Shown here piece after piece: positions 1-9,060 of a stretch of 64,000 nucleotides of DNA. The notes below the pieces were generated by a model. The model had not been told where the DNA came from and ran no database searches. It was given only the letters and a program-made list of their open reading frames with translations. Position numbers and translations under genes: made by a program. Position 1 is the first letter of the stretch, and each line of letters begins with the position of its first letter. The stretch spans positions 1 through 64,000 of the forward strand of contig CAXQGL010000037.1 of assembly GCA_964223495.1 (NCBI GenBank), given 5' to 3'. This DNA comes from UBA8752 sp964223495 (lineage in GTDB: Bacteria; Bacteroidota; Bacteroidia; Flavobacteriales_D; Sanyastnellaceae).

Positions 1-1738
1 CAGTCGCGTCGCTCTTGCCTTTGAACTCCATGATCAGGCGGTCGCGCTGGTCGTCGTCCCAAGCATAGCTGGACTTGGAGCCCCGCTTGACGAGGTAAAG
101 TGGCGGTGTAGCGATGTAGATGTACCCGTTCTCAATCAGCTCCTTCATGTGACGGAAGAAGAAGGTCAGGATGAGCGTCTCGATGTGGCTGCCGTCCACG
201 TCAGCGTCACACATGATGACGATTTTGTGGTAGCGAAGCTTGCTGATGTTGAGTGCTCGCTCGTCCTCTTCCGTGCCCACTGTCACACCAAGGGCCGTGT
301 AGATGTTCTTGATCTCTTCGTTCTCGAAGATCTTGTGGTGCATGGCCTTCTCAACGTTGAGGATCTTACCCCTCAAAGGCAGGATGGCCTGGAAGAGTCG
401 GTCGCGGCCTTGCTTGGCCGTTCCACCAGCGGAGTCACCCTCGACCAGGAAGAGCTCGCACAAGCCCGGATCCTTCTCGGAACAGTCGGCGAGCTTGCCC
501 GGCAGTCCGGATCCGCCCATGACCGTCTTGCGCTGGACCATTTCGCGGGCCTTGCGGGCCGCGTGGCGCGCCTGGGCGGCGAGGATGACCTTCTGAACGA
601 TGGTCTTGGCGTCGTGTGGATGCTCTTCGAGGTAGTCCGTGAGCATGTTCCGGACGGCCTGGGAGACCGCCTTGGTGACTTCCTTGTTGCCCAGCTTGGT
701 CTTGGTCTGCCCCTCGAACTGGGGCTCCATGACTTTCACGCTGACGATGGCGGTCAAGCCTTCGCGGAAGTCATCACCGCTGATTTCGAACTTCAGCTTG
801 TCAAGCATGCCCGAGGAATCGGCATACTTCTTCAGCGTATCCGTCAAGCCGCGGCGGAAACCACTGAGGTGGGTACCGCCCTCGTGGGTGTTGATGTTGT
901 TGACGTAGCTGTGCAGGCTCTCGTTGAAGGAGGTGTTGTAGATCATCGCCACCTCGACGGGGATCTCCTCGACTTCACCCTCCATGTGGATGACCTCCTC
1001 GATGAGCTGTTCGCGGTTCTGGTCGATGTAGGTGACGAACTCCTTCAAGCCTGTTTCACTGTGGAACTTCTCGGTGGGGTGGTTGCCCTCCTCGTCCGTG
1101 GTGCGCTCATCCGTCAGGGTCAAGGTGATGCCCTTGTTGAGGAAAGCCAGTTCCCGGAGCCGTCGCGCGAGCGTATCGTAAGAGTACTCGAGGTTGTCCG
1201 TGAAAATCTCAGGGTCGGGCTGGAAGGTGACGGAAGTCCCGGTCCGATCCGTGGAACCGATTTCACGGGTGGGGTAGAGGGACTTTCCACGCTCGTATTC
1301 CTGTTCCCATTCCTTGCCATCGCGGTGAACCACGGCCCTGAGGTGCACGGACAGCGCATTCACGCAACTCACACCCACGCCGTGCAGGCCACCGGAAACC
1401 TTGTAGCTGTCCTTGTCGAATTTTCCGCCGGCGCCAATCTTGGTCATCACGACCTCCAGGGCGCTCACGCCTTCCTTCTTGTGCATGGCGACGGGGATGC
1501 CACGGCCATTGTCGTGCACGGTCACCCCATTGGTCTCCGTGATGGCCACATCAATGGTGTCACAGTGGCCTGCGAGGGCCTCGTCGATGGAGTTGTCGAC
1601 CACCTCATAAACGAGGTGGTGGAGTCCCCGTGTGCCCACGTCTCCGATGTACATCGAAGGACGCTTGCGGACGTGTTCCATGCCTTCGAGGGCCTGAATG
1701 CTGTCCGCGCCATAATTGTGCTTCTGCTCGTCGCTCAT
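1..1738 (-). CDS. gyrB: DNA gyrase subunit B (3' end cut by window edge)
   Basis: ATP-dependent subunit of DNA gyrase, the type II topoisomerase that introduces negative supercoils. The reverse strand encodes at least 579 codons from the ATG at 1738. The N-terminal GHKL ATPase is clear: RKRPSMYIGD near residue 26, VYEVVDNSIDEALAG with the catalytic Glu and ATP-binding Asn, HDNGRGIP, and GGLHGVGVSCVNALS. The transducer and TOPRIM regions follow, with LVEGDSAGG, LPLRGKILNVEKA and CDADVDGSHI holding the metal-binding residues. Translation runs off the left edge after EFKGKSDAT, so the last part is missing; I estimate about 70 residues from the usual length in this phylum. A TATTTTCG promoter box and three inverted repeats lie upstream. 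A 623-codon open frame on the opposite strand is a shadow. Identity is secure. Confidence 0.97.
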   Translation of the reverse strand, partial: MSDEQKHNYGADSIQALEGMEHVRKRPSMYIGDVGTRGLHHLVYEVVDNSIDEALAGHCDTIDVAITETNGVTVHDNGRGIPVAMHKKEGVSALEVVMTKIGAGGKFDKDSYKVSGGLHGVGVSCVNALSVHLRAVVHRDGKEWEQEYERGKSLYPTREIGSTDRTGTSVTFQPDPEIFTDNLEYSYDTLARRLRELAFLNKGITLTLTDERTTDEEGNHPTEKFHSETGLKEFVTYIDQNREQLIEEVIHMEGEVEEIPVEVAMIYNTSFNESLHSYVNNINTHEGGTHLSGFRRGLTDTLKKYADSSGMLDKLKFEISGDDFREGLTAIVSVKVMEPQFEGQTKTKLGNKEVTKAVSQAVRNMLTDYLEEHPHDAKTIVQKVILAAQARHAARKAREMVQRKTVMGGSGLPGKLADCSEKDPGLCELFLVEGDSAGGTAKQGRDRLFQAILPLRGKILNVEKAMHHKIFENEEIKNIYTALGVTVGTEEDERALNISKLRYHKIVIMCDADVDGSHIETLILTFFFRHMKELIENGYIYIATPPLYLVKRGSKSSYAWDDDQRDRLIMEFKGKSDAT

Positions 1739-1760
1739 CTCCGCGTTTTTCTACGTCCCA

Positions 1761-1768
1761 CGAAAATA
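1761..1768 (-). promoter_or_regulatory. -7 promoter box of gyrB (TATTTTCG)
   Basis: On the minus strand this reads TATTTTCG, one base from the Bacteroidota -7 consensus TAnnTTTG. It ends 22 bases before the gyrB ATG. The inverted repeats at 1782-1862 lie immediately upstream of it. Confidence 0.6.
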
Positions 1769-1781
1769 GCCCACAGGCCGC

Positions 1782-1862
1782 TGAAACGGGGTGTTTCAAC
1801 CCCGCCAAAACGTCAGTGTTTTCAACACTTTTGCAGCTGTTCTAGGGTGTTTTCCACACCCT
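1782..1862. promoter_or_regulatory. Three tandem inverted repeats upstream of gyrB
   Basis: Three palindromes share the core GTGTKGAAAACAC (minus strand). They are AGGGTGT/ACACCCT (1844-1850 and 1856-1862), AGTGTT/AACACT (1815-1820 and 1824-1829) and CGGGGT/ACCCCG (1787-1792 and 1799-1804). The last overlaps a competing palindrome, TGAAAC/GTTTCA (1782-1787 and 1793-1798). Centres are about 31 and 27 bases apart. TGTGGAAAA differs from the DnaA box TGTGGATAA by one base, and TGTTGAAAA by two. They lie upstream of the gyrB -7 box, so they could be operator or DnaA sites. No T-run follows them, which argues against simple terminators. Function is inferred. Confidence 0.45.
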
Positions 1863-1899
1863 GTCCCCATGGAGAGGAATACGGCTTTTTCGGACGCGA

Positions 1900-3756
1900 T
1901 CAGAAACGATACGATGCCATCATCATCACCATGAGACGTTGGGCGCCATATCCGTTGAAGATCTGGGTTGTTCCCAGGGGGCCTCTGGCATCCAAACCCA
2001 AGGAAAGTCGGGCGTTGTAACGGTATTCCACTCCGATGTCCAAGGCGGTGTAGGCGGGCAGTTTCCTCGCGCTGATGGTCTCGGACCCGCCAAACACGGC
2101 CCCCACGTCCTCCGCACCGGACTGGATGGGGTCGTCCGGATCGCCGATCTGGTCGAACGCCACCTTGGATGGGGCATATCGGGCGCCCACGATTTCAACG
2201 CCGGCCTCGAGGAAGAGCATCTCTTCGAGGTTCCATCGTCCCGATGCCGAGACGCGGGTCCTGGGTTGGTACCATGCGTAGGGTTGTGTTCCGGTGCCGT
2301 ATGTGTGGAATTCTGCACGTGCGGTCAATTCCAGCGGACTCTGGCCTCGGTAGGTGGCCTCCCCGATGACACTGGCCACCGTCAGAGAATCGTAAGTGAC
2401 TCCGAACCGTTGTCCGGCGCTGTCCGGTCCGGCTTCATTGACCCAATACTGGAATTCACGGTAGCGTGTCGTGCGCGCCTGGGCATTGAAGGCCAGATCG
2501 CGTGTGAGTTTGCCGCGCACGCCTCCATAGAGTTCCATGGCCCGGTTCGTGTTCATCAGGGCGCCATTGGCTGCCTCGGGACCGGCGTGGTAGGCGGCAT
2601 TGAAGAAGGGGTTGGCCGCAACGATGTCATGGAAGGCGTTCCGCTGCATGCCACCGTCGACACCACCATAGGGAACGAAGACATCATCCAACAGTCTGAA
2701 GCGCACTTCCGCCATGGGATAGAAATGGAAGGCCTGGGCACCCCGGGCGTCAACCCACAATCCGGCACCGGCCTTGACCATGTAGGCGCCCCTTTCCTTC
2801 GTCACCGATGGCCTGATGCCGACCAGTGCCGAAGAGCGGCTGACGGCAGCAGCGGTGGAATCACCATATGCGTCCATGCGCGACCCCATGAAATGGGCTT
2901 CATAATCGAAATCATAGCGCGCCCCTTCCCGCCAGGTGTGGAGGTCTCCATGGAGTTCGAAGAGGTTCTCCCGACCGGGTTCTCTCAGGATTTCCGGTTG
3001 GAGGAGATGGCCGGGCAGGGGAGCGGGTCCCATGGAGAGCCGGGAATATGAAATGGAAAGGTCCCGGTGGACCTTGCTGCTGTCGCGTTCATGGTTCTGC
3101 AATTGGACGGAGGCCCCCATGCGTCTGTATGTCTGGCGTTCCGCCGGGACCTGGAAGAGACCATCCGAGGCCGCCGATAGGTCGAGGCCGTGCAGGCCCC
3201 ACGCATCGCGTTCTAGAAAACCGGCCGCCGTGATGCTGCTCCGCTTGACGAACCTTCGGAAATAGCCGCTCAACGCATTCTTGGACCAGCCTTCATCCGC
3301 GGACAGGCTGTCCAATTGTCCCGTCGATCCCGCCGAACTTCTGTGGCGGAGTGACACACCCCACGCGCCTTGCCGGCTGCGGGTATCTCCGAGGTGGACC
3401 TCGAGCAGGGGAGAAGAGTAAATACCGAAACCGCTCCTCACATGACCCGCATACAGGCGGGGCAATGGCGCATCCATCTTGACCGCCACGGGGGCAATGG
3501 TGCGCGAGAGTGGGGCCGGCGCCGTGCGTTTGGCGATGGGGGCGTAGTCGATCACCGGCTTGTCGATGCCCAGGTCGATGGAACGCGGTGCATCGCCGGG
3601 TTTGTCCACCTCCCTCAGATACAGTTCCCGATCACCGACGAAGGTGACCTGAAGGCTGTCCTGCCCGTGGGTCTTGACGGTCAGGGCCGGAAGTACCAGG
3701 ATGCTGGTGAATGCGCACGCCATCAAGCGCGTGCCGAGGAGATCCCTGTGGTTCAT
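1900..3756 (-). CDS. Outer-membrane beta-barrel protein (TonB-receptor-like barrel without a plug)
   Basis: Predicted outer-membrane protein of 618 residues. It has a signal peptide (hydrophobic residues about 11-28, ending VKTHGQ) and a short N-terminal region to about residue 100. The rest alternates polar and hydrophobic residues rich in Tyr, Gly, Arg and Phe, as in transmembrane strands, and the protein ends in MMASYRF with the C-terminal Phe typical of Omp85-inserted barrels. I see no TonB box or plug-domain motif. Its ATG overlaps the stop of the TPR gene by four bases (ATGA), so the two are probably translationally coupled and work together. Substrate unknown. It could be a porin-like channel partnered by the periplasmic TPR protein. 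Barrel call fairly secure, function unknown. Confidence 0.75.
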   Translation of the reverse strand: MNHRDLLGTRLMACAFTSILVLPALTVKTHGQDSLQVTFVGDRELYLREVDKPGDAPRSIDLGIDKPVIDYAPIAKRTAPAPLSRTIAPVAVKMDAPLPRLYAGHVRSGFGIYSSPLLEVHLGDTRSRQGAWGVSLRHRSSAGSTGQLDSLSADEGWSKNALSGYFRRFVKRSSITAAGFLERDAWGLHGLDLSAASDGLFQVPAERQTYRRMGASVQLQNHERDSSKVHRDLSISYSRLSMGPAPLPGHLLQPEILREPGRENLFELHGDLHTWREGARYDFDYEAHFMGSRMDAYGDSTAAAVSRSSALVGIRPSVTKERGAYMVKAGAGLWVDARGAQAFHFYPMAEVRFRLLDDVFVPYGGVDGGMQRNAFHDIVAANPFFNAAYHAGPEAANGALMNTNRAMELYGGVRGKLTRDLAFNAQARTTRYREFQYWVNEAGPDSAGQRFGVTYDSLTVASVIGEATYRGQSPLELTARAEFHTYGTGTQPYAWYQPRTRVSASGRWNLEEMLFLEAGVEIVGARYAPSKVAFDQIGDPDDPIQSGAEDVGAVFGGSETISARKLPAYTALDIGVEYRYNARLSLGLDARGPLGTTQIFNGYGAQRLMVMMMASYRF

Positions 3757-6700
3757 TCGCTGTCGGGATTGGTGTTGTTGCCGCTGGATGTGGTGTCCGT
3801 GGGAGATGGACTCGGCTGCTCGAGTTGTACGATGCGGTCGAGGAGGTCCATGCAGGCCTCCTGCACCCAGTCGATCTGGATGTTGGACTGGAGTTGTTCC
3901 ACGGAACTCCGCGCCTGGAAATAGTCCTCCTGTGCGATGTAGGATTCAGCAAGCAGGAGAAAGCTGTGGAAAGACCAGTCGCTCCCACCTCCGAAACGAT
4001 TGAGTTGGGCGAACACCTGCGCCTGGCAGCCCTCGGCATCTCCATCGGCCAGGGCCAGGGCGGCCAAGTGGTGTGTGGCTTCTTCGGCATGCGGCCCACC
4101 CTCGGCGAGGATGTCCAGGTCCGCCCTTGCCGCGGGGTCGCCGGCGTCGAGCAGGATGAGTGCCCGGTTGTAGTGCGCTGCCGTCCTGATGTCTTGTGGC
4201 GTCTCGCTGTCCTCGATGATGGGCCCCACATATTCGAGGACGGTTTCACCATCGCCGAGGATCCTGCTGCAGCGCATGATGCCGATGCGCGACTCGAGCA
4301 CGTGGCGTTTCAGCACGGCCACCTGTTCCAGTTGCTGATAGTGCCCGAGTGCTTTCTCGATGTCTTCCCGATTGAAACGCATTGTGGCCGCCAGCACCAG
4401 TGCCGGTTCATGATAGTCACTCAACGGTGCCTCGATCACGCTTTCCAGCGCTTGCAGCGCACCTTCCTCATCGCCGGTGTCGAACCTGCACTGTCCGAGG
4501 TGGAACCGTGCGGGCAGGATTCGGATGCTGGAGGGGTACTTGTCGATGAACTGTTCCAATTTGGAAATGGCCGCATCGCACTCGCCCAGCAGTGCCAGGT
4601 CCTGTGCGGCGGCATAGGTGCGCTCGGCGATGTCATCCTCGGAGAGGCCCACCACATCGGGAAGGTCATCCAATTGGCCCCGCGCCACCAGGAGTGGCTC
4701 GACGAGCAGGAAGGCATCCTTGGTGACCTCGTCTTCCGGATAGCGCGTGCTGATTTCCTGCCAGAGGGCGAGCGCTTCGTCCTCTTTGCCCTGTTTGACC
4801 GCGATGAGTGCGAGGTCCACCAGGGCCTGTTTGGCAAAGGGACTGCCCGGCAATTCACTGCGGACGCGTTCGAATGCGGCTTTGGCATCGGCCATGCGGT
4901 TCCGTTCGATCTCCGCCTTGCCGATGGCGGTCAGGGCATCCCCCTTGAAGGTCGTTTCAGGGTGGGCGTCGATCAAGGCGGTCATGCCGGCCACCTCACC
5001 GGCCTGGTCGCCATCCAGACCCAAGCATCTGGCCCGCTGGAATTGTGTGTATTGCTGCTGGGTGGTTCCGGCCTCCAGGGCGTTGTCATACGCTGTGACG
5101 GCCCGTGCGTAATCCTTGTCGATGTAGAAGCAATCGCCGATGCGGAGGAGGGCATCGGATCGATGGCCTCCCGGCCCTGCACCAGCTCCCGTATCGGCAT
5201 ACTTGCGGAATGAGACCTGCGCGTCCCGGTATTTCCTCTGGCGGAACAGGGCATAGCCGGCACCGTATTCTCCCTCGTTGTACTTGCTCGAATTGAAGGC
5301 TCCGGGCGCGTTCAGGAAGGTGCGGTAATGGCTCAAGGCCTGGGCATCCCGATTTTCCTTCATGGCGATTTCTCCCTGCCAGTAGTGGCTTTCAGCGGCG
5401 AGGGTCGCATCCTCGGGAAAGGTCCGGCTGCGCCTCAGGAAGGCATCGGCTTCTTCCAGATCCTGGGCTTGGAAGAGGTCAACCGCGTGATTGAAGGCCA
5501 GTTTCTGGTACGCCATCTTCTCCCGCGGTGATTTCCGTTGGATGCGGTCGAGGGCGTCGAGTGCGCGGACGTGGTTCCGCGTGGTCAGATAGACATCGAG
5601 CAGGAAACCGTAGGCCTCGTCACGCCGAGGGCTGTCGGGGTATTCCTCGAGAAACTGCTCGAAGGCGGCGATGGCATCGTTGAATGGGTTGAAATCCGTC
5701 TCGAAGGCGAGTTTGGCGTGGTTGAACAAGGCATCCTCGCGGACTTCGAGATCGTGTTCCATGGTGGCGGCCTTGGCGAAGGCAGCCTGTGCCTTGGGCT
5801 TCTCATCCATGGCGAGGTAGGCCCGTCCCATGGTGTGCGTGGCGTACTGGTCCAAAGCCGTTCCACCTCCCGTGGCCCGCATCAATGCGGTGATGGCGCC
5901 ATCGGGGTCGCCTCCCTGCAGGCGGCAGGTGCCCACGATGTAGCTGAACCCCGGGGTGCGTTCCTCTGCTTCCGCCGACTTCCATGCGGATTCCAGCAGG
6001 GGAGCGGCCCCCGTGCAGTCTCCTATGTGGAACATCGCTTCGCCGACGATGCGCGTCAATTCCTTGCGGTCCTGCTTCGAGAGGTTGTTGTCTTCCTCGA
6101 GCCATGCCGCTCCGCGCTCCGCCAGTTCCTCGTGACGTTCCAATCCGTAGAGGATCTGCCCTATGTACAGGGGGACGGCATCTTGGAAGGCATTGACCTG
6201 GCCCAATTCCTCGAATGAGGCGAGGGCCGTCGTCAACCGTCCTTCCGAGAATGAGATGTGGGCCAGGTAGTACCGGGCTGCCGACAGATAGGTCGGTTGT
6301 GCTTCGGTATCCTCGATGACCCGGAGCAGTTCTCCCCGGGCGCCTTCAAGGTCCTCCTGCTCGAAACGGGCGTGTCCGAGCTTGAAGTGGTATTCGGTGC
6401 GCATGGCCTTCGACAGCCTGCGGGGATTGAGTTCCTCGAATGCGGCGATGGCATTCTTCCACCGCTCCCGCCGGTACTGGTAGTTCCCCAATTCCCATTG
6501 CAGCTTCGGAACCCAGGTGGATTCCGGATGCGACTTGACAAACCGCTCGATCCGCCAGTCGGCATCCTTGTGGTACAGGAAAATGGCGCAGAGGGCGGCG
6601 CGGTACTCGGCCTCCACCGTCATGAGGGCTTCGCGCTCGCCCGCCGACCCGTCCGCCGCACTGCGGTCATGGACCCAGCGGTCGAACAGTTCCAGCGCCG

Positions 6701-6920
6701 CGGCGTATTGGTGGTGGTCGAAATGGTGCAGTGCACGTTCGAAGGCGGCCGGATCGCGTCTTTGGTCCCCTGTGATGACCTCACCCCCCACGAGGGCAGG
6801 GCCTTGGGCTTTGCAACATTCGGTGGGTGACAGCGCGACCATCAGCAGGAAAGCGCCTGCGAAGACGTGCCGGGACTTGAATGGGGCGAGGGGATGCGGA
6901 AACGGCATGGGAACGTGCAT
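3753..6920 (-). CDS. Large exported tetratricopeptide-repeat protein
   Basis: About 1055 residues of TPR-type helical repeats after an N-terminal signal sequence (hydrophobic stretch in SRHVFAGAFLLMVALSP, then ECCKAQG). Repeat signatures such as W-LG-Y---G---A-A-F and A-Y-LA---F-EG recur to about residue 1020, and the C-terminus is a Ser/Thr/Asn-rich tail. TPR arrays mediate protein-protein contacts; this one should lie in the periplasm or on a membrane surface. The frame opens with a GTG at 6944, but the ATG at 6920 gives a more normal signal peptide, so I prefer it. It precedes and overlaps the beta-barrel gene, suggesting a complex of TPR scaffold plus outer-membrane channel. The Cys pair in the signal region could be a lipobox (PTECCK), but this is uncertain. 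Confidence 0.8.
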   Translation of the reverse strand: MHVPMPFPHPLAPFKSRHVFAGAFLLMVALSPTECCKAQGPALVGGEVITGDQRRDPAAFERALHHFDHHQYAAALELFDRWVHDRSAADGSAGEREALMTVEAEYRAALCAIFLYHKDADWRIERFVKSHPESTWVPKLQWELGNYQYRRERWKNAIAAFEELNPRRLSKAMRTEYHFKLGHARFEQEDLEGARGELLRVIEDTEAQPTYLSAARYYLAHISFSEGRLTTALASFEELGQVNAFQDAVPLYIGQILYGLERHEELAERGAAWLEEDNNLSKQDRKELTRIVGEAMFHIGDCTGAAPLLESAWKSAEAEERTPGFSYIVGTCRLQGGDPDGAITALMRATGGGTALDQYATHTMGRAYLAMDEKPKAQAAFAKAATMEHDLEVREDALFNHAKLAFETDFNPFNDAIAAFEQFLEEYPDSPRRDEAYGFLLDVYLTTRNHVRALDALDRIQRKSPREKMAYQKLAFNHAVDLFQAQDLEEADAFLRRSRTFPEDATLAAESHYWQGEIAMKENRDAQALSHYRTFLNAPGAFNSSKYNEGEYGAGYALFRQRKYRDAQVSFRKYADTGAGAGPGGHRSDALLRIGDCFYIDKDYARAVTAYDNALEAGTTQQQYTQFQRARCLGLDGDQAGEVAGMTALIDAHPETTFKGDALTAIGKAEIERNRMADAKAAFERVRSELPGSPFAKQALVDLALIAVKQGKEDEALALWQEISTRYPEDEVTKDAFLLVEPLLVARGQLDDLPDVVGLSEDDIAERTYAAAQDLALLGECDAAISKLEQFIDKYPSSIRILPARFHLGQCRFDTGDEEGALQALESVIEAPLSDYHEPALVLAATMRFNREDIEKALGHYQQLEQVAVLKRHVLESRIGIMRCSRILGDGETVLEYVGPIIEDSETPQDIRTAAHYNRALILLDAGDPAARADLDILAEGGPHAEEATHHLAALALADGDAEGCQAQVFAQLNRFGGGSDWSFHSFLLLAESYIAQEDYFQARSSVEQLQSNIQIDWVQEACMDLLDRIVQLEQPSPSPTDTTSSGNNTNPDSE

Positions 6921-7014
6921 GGACAACGTGAAAATCGTCCGCACCTTGCCCTGTTTCAGGAGGTACCCCGCCTAATTATAAACGTTGGACCGACCGTAAA
7001 TGCGAACGGGCGGC

Positions 7015-9057
7015 TCAGCCGGTCACCCTGAACTCTGTCCTGCGGTTTCGTGCCCGGCCCGACTCATTGTCATTGTTTGCGCGCGGACGGGTTTCCCCGT
7101 ACCCCCGCGCCGTGATGTTTCCATCGGGAACGCCCTGTTGGATCAGGTATTTCCTGACGGCTTGTGCCCTTGCCTCACTGAGTTCCAAGTTGTCATCGTC
7201 GCTGCCCACGTCGTCGGTGTGCCCTCCAATCTCCACGGACAGTCCCGTGTCCGACAGGTATTCCGCAAAAAGATCGAGGAGCAGCAGACTGGCGCGACCG
7301 ATTTCGGCGGATCCGGAAGCGTAATGGATGTCCTCGATCTCGAATGCGGCATTGACTTCATCGATGGAGCGCACGGTCAGGTCCGCTTCCACGAGGGCGG
7401 GTTCCTCCTCGTCTTTGTCGACCACAAGTCCCGCATTGAACGCGGCACCATCGGCCTTGGCAACGAGCATGACGTCTTCTTTCGCGGCAAGGTCGACCAC
7501 CGCAGCAAAACCGCCATCATTGCCGACATCGATGGCCTGTGCCCTGCGACTCTGTGCGTAACGCAACTCCAGTTCTACGGGTTTGCCCGAAAGATCACTG
7601 CTGACTTCGAGTTGTCCGCGGACCACGACGGACGCGCGGGCGCGCACCGGATCCGGCAGGGTCCAGGTCATGATGTCCAGGCCCTGAGTCCCGGGTCTGC
7701 GGCTGGAGAAATAGGCCGTGCGTCCGTCCGCTGCCGTGATCAGGCCGTGCTCGTCCCCAGTGGTGTTCAGGGGCGTGCCCAGGTTGACGGGTCTCGACCA
7801 TGCGTCTTCATCCGTCGGAGCCGCCGCGCTGTCCTTTCGGCTCATCCAGATGTCGTAGCCTCCACCACCTGGATTGCGGTTGGAGGCGAAATAGAGGGTG
7901 TGTCCATCGGGATGGAGGTAGGGCGCCTTGTCGCTGTACGGTGTGTTGACCGGGTGGGGCAGGAGTTCGGCGGCGCTCCAGGTGCCGTCCTCCTGCATCC
8001 GGCTGACGAGGATGTCGATGGACGGGTTGCCTTGCGTGTCTTCGGTGGTTCCGGGTCGGACTGCAGCGAAGTACAGCCACTGGCCGTCGGGACTGATGGC
8101 AGGTTGTGATTCCCAGCCATCCGGTGTGTTGAGTGCGCTCAAGGGTTCCGGCTCGCTCCAGAGGTAGATCTTCTCATCGCCCGTGTCATCCAGCAATTCG
8201 TACCGTGCAGCGAACAGATCGATGTTCTCGGGGTTGCCGGGTGTGGGGGTCTTGATGGCAAGCAAGAGCAGCCGGTTGTCCACCGAGATGGATGCCCCGC
8301 CATAGCCCGTGCTTCTGTTGAATGGATCCTCCATGGATTCCCCTGCTTCGAACGGTTCCGAAGGACCGGGTCTGCGTGACCAGGTGAAATGCTCAAAAGG
8401 TTTGCTGACGAGGTCTCCCTTCGCCTTTCGCTCCCCAGCGCGGGTGAAGAAGAGCAGTGTGCCGTCGGGGGACAATGCGGGCAGGTATTCCTGGTCCTTG
8501 GTTGCGACGCTTTCCAGCACGCGCGGTGCCGGGCTGTCGGCATGGGCGTTGTATTCGACCAGGAACTGGATTTCGGGCATTCTCGACCGGACCTCTTCGA
8601 GCCTTCTGTTCGACCTCGGGGAAAGGGGACGTCCCGTGAAGTACTCCCACCGGGTAAACCGGTCGAACCAATGCAGCGCATCCTCAAACTCCCCGCGGGC
8701 GAATGCGATCGATCCCAATGTGTACGGCAGTTCCTCATTGAATGCCGGACAGGCGTCGTGCACCGCTTCCAACAGGCTGCCGGCTTCCGACATTGAACCG
8801 GAACCGCGTCGTGCCTGATTGAAGACCAGCAGGCCGAGTTCGAATCTGGCGGAAATGGCCTCCTCCTGTTCATCGAGGGCGGATTCGAGGAAACCCCGGC
8901 GCTTCTCCTGGTCGTATTTGCGCTTGTCCGTGCCCCGCTCGATGAGCTTCACGGTTTTGGCATCCAGCTCGGGATTGCAGGGGTCCTCGTCCTGAGCACA
9001 CGCATGGGGTGTCCACAGGATGACGAGTGCACCGAGCATGATGACGAACCGTGGCAT
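7015..9057 (-). CDS. PorE-like protein: TPR, PD40/WD40 propeller, CRD-like domain and OmpA domain
   Basis: 680-residue cell-envelope protein. A signal peptide (residues 1-21, ending HACAQ) is followed by a helical TPR-like region (about 35-165). PD40 beta-propeller repeats follow (about 185-480), with motifs such as YLPALSPDGTLLFFTR, QPAISPDGQWLYFAA and APYLHPDGHTLYFASNRN. A small beta-domain (about 487-560) resembles a carboxypeptidase regulatory domain. A C-terminal OmpA peptidoglycan-binding domain ends the protein, with IHYASGSAEI, VEIGGHTDDVGSDDDN and ARNRRTEFRV. This domain order matches PorE, the peptidoglycan-anchoring T9SS component of Porphyromonas gingivalis, and the length is close. 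Flavobacteriales carry several paralogues with similar layout, so PorE function is an inference. It lies 3 bases after the symporter gene. Confidence 0.85.
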   Translation of the reverse strand: MPRFVIMLGALVILWTPHACAQDEDPCNPELDAKTVKLIERGTDKRKYDQEKRRGFLESALDEQEEAISARFELGLLVFNQARRGSGSMSEAGSLLEAVHDACPAFNEELPYTLGSIAFARGEFEDALHWFDRFTRWEYFTGRPLSPRSNRRLEEVRSRMPEIQFLVEYNAHADSPAPRVLESVATKDQEYLPALSPDGTLLFFTRAGERKAKGDLVSKPFEHFTWSRRPGPSEPFEAGESMEDPFNRSTGYGGASISVDNRLLLLAIKTPTPGNPENIDLFAARYELLDDTGDEKIYLWSEPEPLSALNTPDGWESQPAISPDGQWLYFAAVRPGTTEDTQGNPSIDILVSRMQEDGTWSAAELLPHPVNTPYSDKAPYLHPDGHTLYFASNRNPGGGGYDIWMSRKDSAAAPTDEDAWSRPVNLGTPLNTTGDEHGLITAADGRTAYFSSRRPGTQGLDIMTWTLPDPVRARASVVVRGQLEVSSDLSGKPVELELRYAQSRRAQAIDVGNDGGFAAVVDLAAKEDVMLVAKADGAAFNAGLVVDKDEEEPALVEADLTVRSIDEVNAAFEIEDIHYASGSAEIGRASLLLLDLFAEYLSDTGLSVEIGGHTDDVGSDDDNLELSEARAQAVRKYLIQQGVPDGNITARGYGETRPRANNDNESGRARNRRTEFRVTG

Positions 9058-9060
9058 GGA

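Noticed and set aside
149..2020. Open frame of 623 codons on the plus strand
   Set aside because: It is antisense to gyrB, runs on past its start codon and has low-complexity Val/Leu/Gly/Asp composition. It is a shadow of GC-rich codon usage.
6973..6980. TAATTATA as a sigma-70-like -10 box for the TPR gene
   Set aside because: It does not match TAnnTTTG and no partner element is evident; AT-rich octamers of this kind are weak evidence.
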